Source: Polaromonas sp.
GTDB taxonomy: Bacteria; Pseudomonadota; Gammaproteobacteria; Burkholderiales; Burkholderiaceae_C
Length of the DNA: 58,174 bases
Assembly (NCBI RefSeq): GCF_030682935.1
Contig: NZ_JAUXNA010000324.1
Coordinates: forward strand, 1 to 58,174
Reading direction: 5' to 3'
The notes beneath the pieces were generated by a model, which was given only the letters and a program-made list of their open reading frames with translations, did no database searches and was not told the DNA's origin. Below, piece by piece: positions 32,888-41,438 of this stretch. Each line of letters opens with the position of its first letter. Within the stretch, counting starts at the first letter, position 1. The position numbers and the translations under genes were made by a program.

Positions 32888-34072
32888 ATGACCCGTGAAG
32901 TCGTAATTGTGAGCGGTGTGCGCACCGCCATTGGCACCTTTGGCGGCAGCCTCAAGGACAGCCCGCCCACCGAACTGGCCGCGCTGGTGGTGCGCGAATC
33001 GCTGGCGCGCGCCAACGTCGGCGGCAAGGACGTCGGCCATGTCGTGTTCGGCCATGTCGTCAACACCGAACCCAAGGACATGTATTTGTCGCGCGTTGCA
33101 GCCATCAACGGCGGCTGCGCCGAAGGCACGCCCGCCTTCAACGTCAACCGCCTGTGCGGCTCCGGCCTGCAGGCCATCATTTCGGCCAGCCAGAGCATTT
33201 TGCTGGGCGACGCCGACATCGCCATTGGCGGCGGCGCTGAAAACATGAGCCGCGGCCCCTACGCCAGCCTGAGCACCCGCTTCGGTGCCCGCATGGGCGA
33301 CACCAAGATGATAGACATGGTGGTCGGCGCCCTGCACGACCCGTTTCACACCATCCACATGGGCGTGACGGCAGAGAACATCGCCGCCAAATGGGGCATT
33401 ACCCGCGAAGACCAGGACGCGCTGGCCGTTGAAAGCCACAACCGCGCCCAGCGCGCCATCGAGGCCGGCTACTTCAAGGACCAGATCGTGCCCGTGATGC
33501 TGAAAAGCCGCAAAGGCGAGGTCGCCTACGACACCGACGAGCATTACCGCCCCAACTGCACGCTGGCCGACATGGCCAAGCTCAAGCCCGTGTTCATCCA
33601 GGAAAACGGCACCGTCACCGCCGGCAACGCCTCCGGCATCAACGACGCCGCCGCCGCCGTGGTGCTGATGGAAGCCGGCACCGCCAAGGCGCGTGGCCTC
33701 AAACCGCTGGCCCGCCTGGTCGCCTACGCCCATGCCGGCGTCGACCCCAGGTACATGGGCATTGGTCCCGTACCCGCGACCCAGCTGGCGCTGAAAAAAG
33801 CCGGTTTGACGGTCAAGGACCTCGACGTGATCGAAGCCAACGAAGCCTTCGCTGCTCAGGCCTGCGCCGTCACGCGCGACCTCGGCCTGGACCCGGCCAA
33901 GGTCAACCCCAACGGCTCCGGCATTTCGCTCGGCCACCCGATTGGCGCCACCGGCGCGCTGATCACCGTGAAAGCCCTGCACGAGCTCGAACGCGTTCAG
34001 GGCCGCTACGCGCTGGTGACCATGTGCATCGGCGGCGGCCAGGGTATTGCGGCGATTTTTGAGCGGGTCTGA
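32888..34072 (+). CDS. bktB: Beta-ketothiolase BktB-type acetyl-CoA acetyltransferase
   Basis: 394 aa. The N-terminus MTREVVIVSGVRTAIGTFGG and the blocks DMYLSRVAAINGG and VDMV..GALHDPFH strongly resemble BktB of Cupriavidus necator. Catalytic Cys90 in NRLCGSG, HPIGATGA near the end and the final CIGGGQG (second Cys and His) are present. BktB makes or cleaves 3-ketoacyl-CoA up to C5-C6 for PHA synthesis and fatty-acid breakdown. AGGAGA precedes the ATG; a strong terminator follows at 34116. Symbol by resemblance only. Confidence 0.9.
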   Translation: MTREVVIVSGVRTAIGTFGGSLKDSPPTELAALVVRESLARANVGGKDVGHVVFGHVVNTEPKDMYLSRVAAINGGCAEGTPAFNVNRLCGSGLQAIISASQSILLGDADIAIGGGAENMSRGPYASLSTRFGARMGDTKMIDMVVGALHDPFHTIHMGVTAENIAAKWGITREDQDALAVESHNRAQRAIEAGYFKDQIVPVMLKSRKGEVAYDTDEHYRPNCTLADMAKLKPVFIQENGTVTAGNASGINDAAAAVVLMEAGTAKARGLKPLARLVAYAHAGVDPRYMGIGPVPATQLALKKAGLTVKDLDVIEANEAFAAQACAVTRDLGLDPAKVNPNGSGISLGHPIGATGALITVKALHELERVQGRYALVTMCIGGGQGIAAIFERV

Positions 34073-34115
34073 TTTAAGAAATTAGCGCCGTAACGCTACG
34101 CTACGCTATTCATAG

Positions 34116-34153
34116 CGCCTCCTGCCCGATATAAAAGGGCAGGAGGCGTTTTT
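34116..34153 (+). terminator. Rho-independent terminator of bktB
   Basis: CGCCTCCTGCCC (34116-34127) pairs perfectly with GGGCAGGAGGCG (34137-34148) across a 9-base loop and is followed by TTTTT. Confidence 0.93.
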
Positions 34154-34195
34154 CGTTCAAGAAAAGTAACTATTCAGGTGGGTGGTATTTCCATC

Positions 34196-34274
34196 GTTCC
34201 CGTGTAGACGGGAACCCAGTTGCGGCGCTCATCCAGGCCAGTGCCGCACGCTGGATGCCCGCCTTCGCGGGCAT
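34196..34274. repeat. Double-hairpin mobile-type intergenic repeat
   Basis: Two perfect 8-bp stems: GTTCCCGT-gtag-ACGGGAAC (34196-34215) and ATGCCCGC-cttc-GCGGGCAT (34255-34274), separated by 39 bp. Such paired hairpins beginning with ATGCCCGC..GCGGGCAT are familiar as dispersed REP-like repeats of proteobacteria. Lies between the bktB terminator and the ATPase gene end. Confidence 0.6.
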
Positions 34275-34340
34275 GACGGAAGTTTTAAGAAACCTCGTCT
34301 TGAATGGCGGACTACCTGAGTAGTTACATAACTTCCGGTC

Positions 34341-35519
34341 TCAACTACCGCGTCTGTCCGCCAGTTCCTTCATCGCAATGTGCAGCGGCATCGCCTCTAC
34401 GCCGTCGTGCAGCGGGTAGGCCTCAGCGCCGGGGTAAATCACCCATTTTTTAACCGGCTGGATGTCATCGCATGCGCTGTAAAAGCCGCGCTCTACTTTG
34501 GGGGTGGTGCTGCGCTTGACTTCGATGGCCCAGTGCTCGCCGTTGGGCCAGGTCAGCAGCAAATCAATTTCCGCGCCGGCGCTGCTGCGGTAAAAGCTGG
34601 GTGTGACGTCTGAAGGGGCCACGGCCAGCAGGCTTTCAACCACGTGGCCTTCCCAGCTGGCGCCGACGACGGGATGCGACAGCAAGCTGTCCATGTCGGT
34701 GATGCCCAGCAGGCTGTGCAGCAGTCCGCTGTCGCGGATGTAGATTTTCGGCGACTTCACCAGACGCTTGCCCTGGTCGCTGTGCCACGGGCCAAGCCTT
34801 CGGACAAGCAGCAAATCGGTCAACAAATCCAGGTAACCGCCAGCGGTGCGTGTGTCCACGCCCAGGTTGCGCGCCAGTTGCGCGACGTTCACGGTACTGG
34901 CCTGCAGGTGCGCCAGCATGGTCCAGAAGCGGCGCAACATCTCGGCAGCGATGCGGGGCGCAAACTGCGCGACGTCGCGCTCCAGGTAGGTGCGCGTGAA
35001 GTCGCGCCGCCAGCGCACGCTGTCTGCCAGGGTATCGGCCGTGAGTGATTCAGGAAATCCGCCGCGCAGCCACAAGTCGTCCCAAAGCGATGGGGGCACT
35101 TCCAGGCGGTGCAGGCCGCTCAACTCCATGAACGCCACACGGCCCGCCAGCGTCTCGCTGCTGTGCTGGATCAGGTCGAGCGAGGCGGAACCCAGCAGCA
35201 AATACAGGCCGGTTTTACGGCCACCGTGCGGATTGCGCCGGGCGTGGTCAATCAGCCCGCGCAGAGGCTCAAACAAGGTGGGCAGGCGTTGCACCTCGTC
35301 CAGCACCACCAAGCGGTCTTGCTGGGCACGCAGATACTGCTCGACATTGCTCAGCTTGCTGCGGTCCTCGGGGGATGCAAGGTCAAGGTACATGCCATCA
35401 GGTCGCGCCAGGCTCAGCGCCAGCGTGGTTTTGCCAATCTGGCGAGGACCCAGCAGCACCACGGCGGGCGTACTGCGAAGCGCTTGCTGCATTTTCTGGG
35501 TAATGAATCTGTCAAACAT
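34341..35519 (-). CDS. AAA ATPase with DUF4143 domain
   Basis: 392 aa from ATG 35519; longer in-frame starts to 35594 are less likely. Walker A LLGPRQIGKTTLALSLA (about residue 25), Walker B LVVLDEVQRLP, and a C-terminal DUF4143 region (about 200-370) with a PD-(D/E)XK-like core AEIDLLLTWPNGEHWAIEVK. Large, frequently transferred family, often beside mobile elements; role unresolved (possibly nucleic-acid processing). A REP-like repeat lies downstream. Stands alone, GC a little lower than neighbours. Confidence 0.88.
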   Translation of the reverse strand: MFDRFITQKMQQALRSTPAVVLLGPRQIGKTTLALSLARPDGMYLDLASPEDRSKLSNVEQYLRAQQDRLVVLDEVQRLPTLFEPLRGLIDHARRNPHGGRKTGLYLLLGSASLDLIQHSSETLAGRVAFMELSGLHRLEVPPSLWDDLWLRGGFPESLTADTLADSVRWRRDFTRTYLERDVAQFAPRIAAEMLRRFWTMLAHLQASTVNVAQLARNLGVDTRTAGGYLDLLTDLLLVRRLGPWHSDQGKRLVKSPKIYIRDSGLLHSLLGITDMDSLLSHPVVGASWEGHVVESLLAVAPSDVTPSFYRSSAGAEIDLLLTWPNGEHWAIEVKRSTTPKVERGFYSACDDIQPVKKWVIYPGAEAYPLHDGVEAMPLHIAMKELADRRGS

Positions 35520-35616
35520 TAATGCAATTATGGAGTCACGATGTACTTTTTGCAATGTTAAATAAATGTCGAAGCATTCAAATTCACCCCGCACACACCC
35601 ACGTGTAACACTCAGA

Positions 35617-36912
35617 TCACAGCAACTTCATCTTCTTGGCCGCTTCGCGCAGCTCCCCCCGGAAGTCGGGGTGCGCGATGCTGATCAGTGCTTCGCAGCG
35701 CTGGTGGGCGGTTTTGCCGCGCAGCTGGGCCACGCCGAACTCGGTCACCACGTAGTTGATGTCGTTTTTGCTGGTCGACTGGTGCGTGCCGGCGGACAGG
35801 CTGGGCACGATGCGCGAGAGGGTGTCGTGCTTGGCGGTCGAAGGCAGCACGATGAAGGCCTTGCCGCCGTTGGAGCGGTTGGCGGCGCGCACAAAGTCGG
35901 TCTGGCCGCCAGTGCCAGAGTAAGGCGCAGAGCCCAGGCTTTCCGAGCCGCACTGGCCCATGAAGTCGATCTGCATGGTGGCGTTGATGGCGTGCAGGTT
36001 GTCGTTCTGGCCGGCCAGGTAGGGATCGTTGGTGAAACCGACCGGGTGCATCTCCACCGCCGGGTTGCGGTGCAGGAACTGGTACAGCTTCTTGGAGCCC
36101 AGGGCAAAGGTGGCCAGCATCTTGCCGTTCTGGTAGTTCTTTTTGCGGTTGGTGACCACGCCGGCCTCGACCAGACTCATGATGCCGTCGCCAATCATTT
36201 CGGTGTGAATGCCGAGGTCATGCTTGTCGGTCAGCTGCATCACCACCGCATCCGGAATGCCGCCATAACCGATCTGCAGCGTCGCGCCGTCCGGGATCAT
36301 GTCGGCCACGTAGCGGCCTATGGCTTCCTGCACCGGCCCGATCCTGGGCAGACCGACTTCCAGAAGTGGTTCCTCACTTTCGGTGAGCGCCGCTACCTGC
36401 GACACATGGATGTGACAGTTGCCGTTGGCAAACGGCACATGGGGGTTGACTTCGAGCACCACGGCCCGGGCCTGCCCGATCGCGGCCATGGTGTAGTCGG
36501 GCGCCAGCGACAGCGAGAAAAAGCCGTGCTCGTCCATCGGCGACGCCATGGAAAACACGACATCGGCCGGAATCAGCTTGCGCGTGATCAGCTCGGGCAG
36601 CTCGGAAAAATTGGCCGGAATGAAGTCGGTCCAGCCTTCCTGGCCGCCGGCGCGCGAGATGCCGCTGAAAAAATAGGCAATGTGCCGGACATGTTCGGTG
36701 GTCTCGGCGTCGAAATAGCCGTACTTGCGGACCGGCAAAATTTGCGAAATGCGCACATTGCGGTAGGCCAGCCTGGCATCCGACAGCGCCGTCAGCAAGG
36801 CGGGCGGCTCGCCTACCGCCGTGGGCACCACAATCGTGTCGCCATTCATGACGACCGCAATGGCGTCGGCGGCGGACATGCGTTTTTGCTGGTACAGGGT
36901 CTGTGCGGACAT
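35617..36912 (-). CDS. Acetyl-CoA hydrolase/4-hydroxybutyrate CoA-transferase family protein
   Basis: 431 aa, shorter than the 516-aa enzyme at 18467 and of the 4-hydroxybutyrate/butyrate CoA-transferase type. Seen: VVMNGDTIVVPTAVGEPPAL near the start, DGATLQIGYGGIPDAV, and the C-terminal SNGGKAFIVLPSTAK, then YVVTEFGVAQLRGK with the conserved Thr-Glu-Phe-Gly. Moves CoA between short acids. An AT-rich palindromic region lies 45 bp upstream. It is downstream of, but 100 bp from, the aldehyde oxidoreductase operon end, so probably independent. Confidence 0.87.
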   Translation of the reverse strand: MSAQTLYQQKRMSAADAIAVVMNGDTIVVPTAVGEPPALLTALSDARLAYRNVRISQILPVRKYGYFDAETTEHVRHIAYFFSGISRAGGQEGWTDFIPANFSELPELITRKLIPADVVFSMASPMDEHGFFSLSLAPDYTMAAIGQARAVVLEVNPHVPFANGNCHIHVSQVAALTESEEPLLEVGLPRIGPVQEAIGRYVADMIPDGATLQIGYGGIPDAVVMQLTDKHDLGIHTEMIGDGIMSLVEAGVVTNRKKNYQNGKMLATFALGSKKLYQFLHRNPAVEMHPVGFTNDPYLAGQNDNLHAINATMQIDFMGQCGSESLGSAPYSGTGGQTDFVRAANRSNGGKAFIVLPSTAKHDTLSRIVPSLSAGTHQSTSKNDINYVVTEFGVAQLRGKTAHQRCEALISIAHPDFRGELREAAKKMKLL

Positions 36913-36948
36913 GGCGGCTTTCTGTTTCAGGTGGCGTGGGTGACTTTG

Positions 36949-36967
36949 GATAATTATTGATTATCAA
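36949..36967. promoter_or_regulatory. Overlapping palindromes upstream of CoA-transferase
   Basis: TTGAT-T-ATCAA (36957-36967) overlaps GATAAT-5-ATTATC (36949-36965). AT-rich in a GC-rich region and 37-55 bp before the CoA-transferase start, as a promoter/operator would be. Confidence 0.35.
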
Positions 36968-37013
36968 ATAAGCGTCGCCCCAAACACCTGACAAAGACCG
37001 ACCTGCGCCCAAA

Positions 37014-37313
37014 TCAGCCGCCGCCGCGCTGCATATACAGGTCAAAGCGCTTCATGAAGACGTAGCGCTGGTCCGCATCCAGCCCCGAAAAGGCAAAGCG
37101 CACCAGCAGGCGCGGAATGCGGGCTTGGCCCAGCACCCGGGGCTCGGCCTGTTGCCAGTCGATCCGCAGCGTGCCCGGGTCAATCGTCACCTGCACGAAA
37201 GCCCCATCGCGCTGCCAGGCGTTGTCACCGAGGGCCGCCGGCAGCCAGCCCAGCCATTCGGCTTCAGTGCAGCCCATGTCGCGCTCGAACTGTTCAGGGT
37301 AATGCGACTGCAC
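37014..37313 (-). CDS. Hypothetical protein at the end of the aldehyde oxidoreductase operon
   Basis: 99 aa, not recognised. The sequence is soluble, with AFVQVTIDPGTLRIDWQQAE and PRLLVRFAFSGLDADQRYVF as likely strands and a C-terminal RFDLYMQRGGG. The Gly-Gly-Gly end recalls ubiquitin-like sulfur carriers, but the rest does not resemble MoaD. It starts 3 bp after the MoaD-like gene and so is surely in its operon; a role in assembling or binding the tungsten enzyme is inference. Confidence 0.7.
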   Translation of the reverse strand: MQSHYPEQFERDMGCTEAEWLGWLPAALGDNAWQRDGAFVQVTIDPGTLRIDWQQAEPRVLGQARIPRLLVRFAFSGLDADQRYVFMKRFDLYMQRGGG

Positions 37314-37316
37314 GCC

Positions 37317-37571
37317 CTAGCCGCCCGCAATCGGCGGCCAGATCGCCAGCACGTCGCCCTCGCTTAGCGTGGTGCTCAGGCGCAGCTCGGGCGCTATGTA
37401 GCGGCCGTTGACCAGCACCAGGTGCACCAGCTTGGGCGGCAGGCCGTAGGGCTCGATGATCTGGCTGATGGTGGCGTCGGGCGCCACCTCCAGCTCGACG
37501 ATGTTGCTGCGGCGCGAAGACTGAGGCAGGTAGTCCGTCAGCGTGGCAAACAGCTTGAAAGTGATTTTCAT
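37317..37571 (-). CDS. MoaD/ThiS-family sulfur carrier protein
   Basis: 84 aa from ATG 37571 (frame upstream overlaps the FAD subunit). Beta-grasp ubiquitin-like fold: MKITFKLFATLTDYLP, then LVNGRYIAPELRLSTTLSEG and DVLAIWPPIAGG, ending in the diagnostic Gly-Gly that is adenylated and thiocarboxylated. Supplies sulfur for the pterin dithiolene of molybdenum/tungsten cofactor. ATGA overlap with the FAD subunit gene. Its presence in the operon suggests a dedicated version for the aldehyde oxidoreductase cofactor. Confidence 0.88.
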   Translation of the reverse strand: MKITFKLFATLTDYLPQSSRRSNIVELEVAPDATISQIIEPYGLPPKLVHLVLVNGRYIAPELRLSTTLSEGDVLAIWPPIAGG

Positions 37572-38857
37572 CGCCGCCGCTCGTCGGCTGCTCCGCTCCA
37601 CTGGCCCTGCGCCTGGGCGCTGGCCAGATAGGCTTCCATCAGTTTGGTGGGGTCGTGCTTCAGCGTGTCTTTCCAGGGGCCGAGGCGGACTTCGCCTTCG
37701 ACCAGGCCGCGCATCACGCCCACATGGTCGGTCCAGCCCACGCTGTTGCAGCCCACCAGCACGTCGTCCTTGAACTGCAGGCTCAGGTGGCGGCCCTTGC
37801 CGCCGTTGGCCTGGCGGTCGGTCAGCTCGACCTGCTCGCCGCCGGGCACGCCCTCCCAGTTGCCAAAGCTGGTGGAAATCAGGCCCAGCGTATCGAGCAC
37901 GTTGATCTGGGTCACGCCCTTGAGTTCGGCCCGCTGGCCCACCATGTTGAGCGCGGCGACCCGGGCCTGCTCGGCGGCGTTGGGCTGGATGGCGCTGACG
38001 ATGGTTTTACCGCTGACCTTGTCAAAGGCCTCGGCGCAGTCGCCTGCCGCATAAATGCCGGGCACGCTGGTCTGCAGATGTTCGTCGGTCAGCACGCCCT
38101 GCAGGCAGATGATGCCGGAGTGTTCCAGAAAGGCAATGTTGGGCTTGACGCCGGTGGCGCTGATGACCAGGTCGGCCTCGACCGTCTGCCCGCCGGACAG
38201 GCGCACCTTGAGCGGCGTGCCGGGCTCGATCGCTTCCACCCGGGTGCCGGTGAACACCTGCACGCCCTGGGTTTCGCACCAGTCACGGATCATGCCGCCG
38301 GCCATCGGGCCCATCATGCGCGGCACCATGCGGTCGCCCATCTCGACCACGCTGAGCTGCACGCCGCGCTGCATGAGCGCTTCCATGATGATGCAGCCGA
38401 TGAAGCCCGCGCCCATCTGCAGCACGCGCGCCCCAGGCTGGGCCAGCGCCATGATCTTGCGGGCGTCTTCCAGCGTCCAGCAGGGGTGAACGCCTGCGAG
38501 GTCCATGCCCTGAATGGGCGGGCGCGCGGGAAGGGAGCCGGTGGCAACCAAGAGTTTGTCAAAAACCAGCGTTTCACCGTTGTCGAGCACTACGGTTTTA
38601 GCAGCAGCATCCACACGGCTGGCGCGGGCCGTGACCTGATTAATCTTCAAATCTGCAAAGTGCGACGGCCCCTTGCGCAGGTAGGTGCCGCGCTCGTCGA
38701 TGTTGCCCATCAACAGGTAGGGAATCGCCATGCGCGAATACGGCGGCTCCGCTTCGTCGCCGACCAGCGTGATGGTGTCCAGCGGCGCGTGCTTGCGGAT
38801 GGTTTCGGCGGCAATCACACCGGCCGGGCCTGCGCCCAGAATGACATGGTGGGTCAT
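37568..38857 (-). CDS. aorC: FAD/NAD(P)-dependent oxidoreductase subunit (AorC-like)
   Basis: 429 aa from ATG 38857. Two Rossmann motifs: HHVILGAGPAGVIAAETIR for FAD and VLQMGAGFIGCIIMEALMQR for NAD(P)H, with ATGSLPARPPI between and GIYAAGDCAEAFD after; the pyridine-nucleotide-disulfide family. The C-terminal 90 residues (QFKDDVLVGCNSVGWTDHVG) follow. In the Aromatoleum complex AorC links the tungsten enzyme to NAD+. The operon order (ferredoxin, catalytic, FAD, MoaD-like) supports that role. Symbol assigned by that analogy. Confidence 0.85.
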   Translation of the reverse strand: MTHHVILGAGPAGVIAAETIRKHAPLDTITLVGDEAEPPYSRMAIPYLLMGNIDERGTYLRKGPSHFADLKINQVTARASRVDAAAKTVVLDNGETLVFDKLLVATGSLPARPPIQGMDLAGVHPCWTLEDARKIMALAQPGARVLQMGAGFIGCIIMEALMQRGVQLSVVEMGDRMVPRMMGPMAGGMIRDWCETQGVQVFTGTRVEAIEPGTPLKVRLSGGQTVEADLVISATGVKPNIAFLEHSGIICLQGVLTDEHLQTSVPGIYAAGDCAEAFDKVSGKTIVSAIQPNAAEQARVAALNMVGQRAELKGVTQINVLDTLGLISTSFGNWEGVPGGEQVELTDRQANGGKGRHLSLQFKDDVLVGCNSVGWTDHVGVMRGLVEGEVRLGPWKDTLKHDPTKLMEAYLASAQAQGQWSGAADERRR

Positions 38858-38934
38858 GAAATGGTTCTCCAAAATCAAAAAAGGGGTGGACCTGCAAGCA
38901 GCGCCCACCCCCTGCCCTCGTCAGAGGAAAAAGT

Positions 38935-40782
38935 TTACAGACTCAGGCGCTCGCGGGTTGCGGCTGTCGGCACGCCTTCGCTGTCCCAGCCGCGCGCGGC
39001 GTAGTACTTGGGCAGCATTTCGGCCAGCATGTTGACCTTGCCCTTGGCCGGGCCGGTCTTGGCCGGCTCGGTCAGCAGGCGCTTGGGCAGCGAGTCGTCG
39101 GCCTTGGTAAAACCGGCCGCGTTGTTGAACTCGCGTTCCATGTTCCAGATGCGTTCGCCGATTTTTTCGAGCTCTTCGGTCGTGTACTGCTCGCCGCAGG
39201 CCGCCTGCAACTGGGGCGCCAGGTCGGCCAGGCCCCAGGCAAAGGTGGTGAACACGCACAGCCCCGACGAGTCAAACGCGGCGGTGGCGTCCTGGAAGGC
39301 CTTGACCAGTTCGGGCTTGCCTTCGTGCTCCAGCGGATCGGTCTTGACCGGAATGCCCAGCACTTCGGACGCAATGGTGTAGCCGCGCAGGTGGCAGCCG
39401 CCCCGGTTGGATGTGGCATAGGCCAAGCCAATACCCTGAATGGCGCGCCCGTCGTAGGCCGGAAACTCCTGGCCCTTGGAGGTCATGGACAAGTCCGGGT
39501 GGCCGTACTTGGCGGTCAGGCGCTTGGAGCCCTGGCCAATTTCCTTGCCAAAACCGCGGCTGTAAATGGTTTCTTCCGCCAAAAAGGCCAGCGCCTCGGC
39601 CGAGCCGAACGGCGCCGCTATGCCGAGCTGTTCTTTGCTCAGCACGCCCATTTCATACAGTTCCATCACCGCGCCCAGGGTGGCGCCAAAGCTGATCGGG
39701 TCTATGCCTTCCTCGTTGCACAGCATGGTGACGTACTGCAGCGCCTCCAGGTCCTTGACGCCGTTGGCGGCACCCAAGGCCCAGGCCGCTTCGTATTCGA
39801 GCCCGCCCGAAGCACCCCAGTACTGCGGCTTGTTGGCCACCGTGAAGTGGCCGGCGTCCATCTTGCTGATGCGGCCGCAGGCAATGGTGCAACCAAAGCA
39901 GGCCTGGTTGGTGACCAGCTGCTTTTTGCCGTCGGTGTCGCGCGGCGTGGCCATGGCTTCGGCGGAAATGTCCTTGGCGCCTTCAAACTGCACGTCCTGG
40001 TGGTTGCGCGTGGGCAGCCCGCCGATTTCGTTGATCACGTTCATCAGCACCTGCGTGCCGTAGGTAGGCAGGCCCTGGCCGGTGACGGCGTTGTCGTGCA
40101 GGATTTTTTTCTTCTCGTAGGTCACCTTCATGAAGGCCTTGGGGTCGCGGATATTGCCCACGCCCTTGGTGCCGCGCACTGCAATCGCCTTGAGGTTCTT
40201 GCTGCCCATGACGGTGCCCACGCCCGAACGGCCGGCGGCGCGGTGCAGGTCGTTGACCACGGCCGCGTAGAGCACGCCGTTTTCGCCCGCCTTGCCAATG
40301 CTGGAGACACGCATCAGCGGGTCCTGCAGGCCTTTTTTGAGCATCTCCTCGGTTTCCCAGACGCTCTTGCCCCAGAGCCAGTCCGCGTCGCGCAACTCGG
40401 CCGTGTCGTCATTGATGTAGAGGTAGACCGGCTTGGGCGATTTGCCCTCGAAGATGACCATGTCCCAGCCCGCCATCTTGAGCTCGGCGCCCCAGTAGCC
40501 GCCCGAATTGGAGCAGGCAATGGCGCCCGTCAGCGGGCTTTTGGTGATGACGGTGTAGCGCCCGCCGGTGGACGCCATGGTGCCCGTCAGCGGACCGGTG
40601 GCCCAGATGATTTTGTTGCCAGGCGCCAGCGGATCGACCTTGGGATCCACTTCGGACACCAGGTATTTGCTGCCCAGGCCACGCGAGCCCAGGTAGGTCT
40701 GCGCCCAGTCCATGTTGAGGGGTTCCGACTTGACGGTTCCAGCGGTCAAGTCAACGCGAAGAATTTTTCCAGCCCAAGACAT
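38935..40782 (-). CDS. aorB: Tungsten-containing aldehyde:ferredoxin oxidoreductase catalytic subunit
   Basis: 615 aa, the full length of the AOR family. N-terminal domain GSRGLGSKYLVSEV and TSTGGRYTVITKSPLTGAI-type strands; GRSGVGTVMGSKNLKAIAV for pterin binding; the cluster ligands CFGCTIACGR (Cys-x2-Cys-x3-Cys) and a distal Cys in NRGGCHLRGY. Oxidises aldehydes to acids, or in the Aromatoleum enzyme also reduces acids at low potential, with a bis-pterin W site. Its operon with a four-cluster ferredoxin and an FAD subunit points to the bacterial NAD-linked type, not the archaeal homodimer. The metal itself is inference. Confidence 0.93.
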   Translation of the reverse strand: MSWAGKILRVDLTAGTVKSEPLNMDWAQTYLGSRGLGSKYLVSEVDPKVDPLAPGNKIIWATGPLTGTMASTGGRYTVITKSPLTGAIACSNSGGYWGAELKMAGWDMVIFEGKSPKPVYLYINDDTAELRDADWLWGKSVWETEEMLKKGLQDPLMRVSSIGKAGENGVLYAAVVNDLHRAAGRSGVGTVMGSKNLKAIAVRGTKGVGNIRDPKAFMKVTYEKKKILHDNAVTGQGLPTYGTQVLMNVINEIGGLPTRNHQDVQFEGAKDISAEAMATPRDTDGKKQLVTNQACFGCTIACGRISKMDAGHFTVANKPQYWGASGGLEYEAAWALGAANGVKDLEALQYVTMLCNEEGIDPISFGATLGAVMELYEMGVLSKEQLGIAAPFGSAEALAFLAEETIYSRGFGKEIGQGSKRLTAKYGHPDLSMTSKGQEFPAYDGRAIQGIGLAYATSNRGGCHLRGYTIASEVLGIPVKTDPLEHEGKPELVKAFQDATAAFDSSGLCVFTTFAWGLADLAPQLQAACGEQYTTEELEKIGERIWNMEREFNNAAGFTKADDSLPKRLLTEPAKTGPAKGKVNMLAEMLPKYYAARGWDSEGVPTAATRERLSL

Positions 40783-40794
40783 ATTCGTTACTCC

Positions 40795-41271
40795 TTAAGC
40801 TGCGGAAGGTTGATTGCCAAGCTTGTCAGCCCATTGCTGCATCTTGCCCAGCCCGGTCCAGTTGGCGTCAATGAAGGTGATGGCCTGCGTCGGGCAGGCC
40901 TCGGCGCAGGCGGGTTCACCGCCGCACAGGTCGCACTTTTGCACCTTGCCGGTTTCCTGCACGTAGTTGATGGTGCCAAACGGGCAGGCGATGGTGCAGA
41001 CCTTGCAGCCGACGCAGGTGGTTTCGTTGACGACCTTGGCGCCGGTGGCCTTGTCGACGGTAATGGCTTCTACCGGGCAGGCATGCAGGCACCAGGCTTC
41101 GTCGCACTGGGTGCAGGTGTAGGGCACTTTCTTGCCCGTGTCGTGAAAGTCAAAGACCTTGATGCGCGACTTGGCGGGGGCGAAGACGCCGTAGTTCTCG
41201 AAAGAACAGGCCATTTCGCACTGCAAACAGCCAGTGCATTTGTCGGGGTTGATGTGCAACACCTTTTGCAT
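40795..41271 (-). CDS. aorA: Four-cluster ferredoxin subunit (AorA-like)
   Basis: 158 aa from ATG 41271, with AGGAGA upstream. Sixteen cysteines form four [4Fe-4S] sites: KCTGCLQCEMAC, YTCTQCDEAWCLHACP, TTCVGCKVCTIACPFG and KCDLCGGEPACAEACP. This is the polyferredoxin that, in AorABC, carries electrons between the tungsten enzyme and the FAD subunit. First gene of the operon, 12 bp before the catalytic subunit. The 167-bp upstream gap must hold the promoter; no clear operator was seen. Confidence 0.93.
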   Translation of the reverse strand: MQKVLHINPDKCTGCLQCEMACSFENYGVFAPAKSRIKVFDFHDTGKKVPYTCTQCDEAWCLHACPVEAITVDKATGAKVVNETTCVGCKVCTIACPFGTINYVQETGKVQKCDLCGGEPACAEACPTQAITFIDANWTGLGKMQQWADKLGNQPSAA

Positions 41272-41438
41272 GAGTAACTCTCCTTGGGTAGCAGCCATTG
41301 AACGGCTTTGCTATGAATGAAGCTGCATAAGCTATTGTTGAAGTCAGCCCCATAAACCCACCTAGGACAAACCCTGAGTAGGCGCACGCCAGGCCGGAAA
41401 TTCTCAATATGCGACAGCCGAACGCCGCGCCCTGGCCG

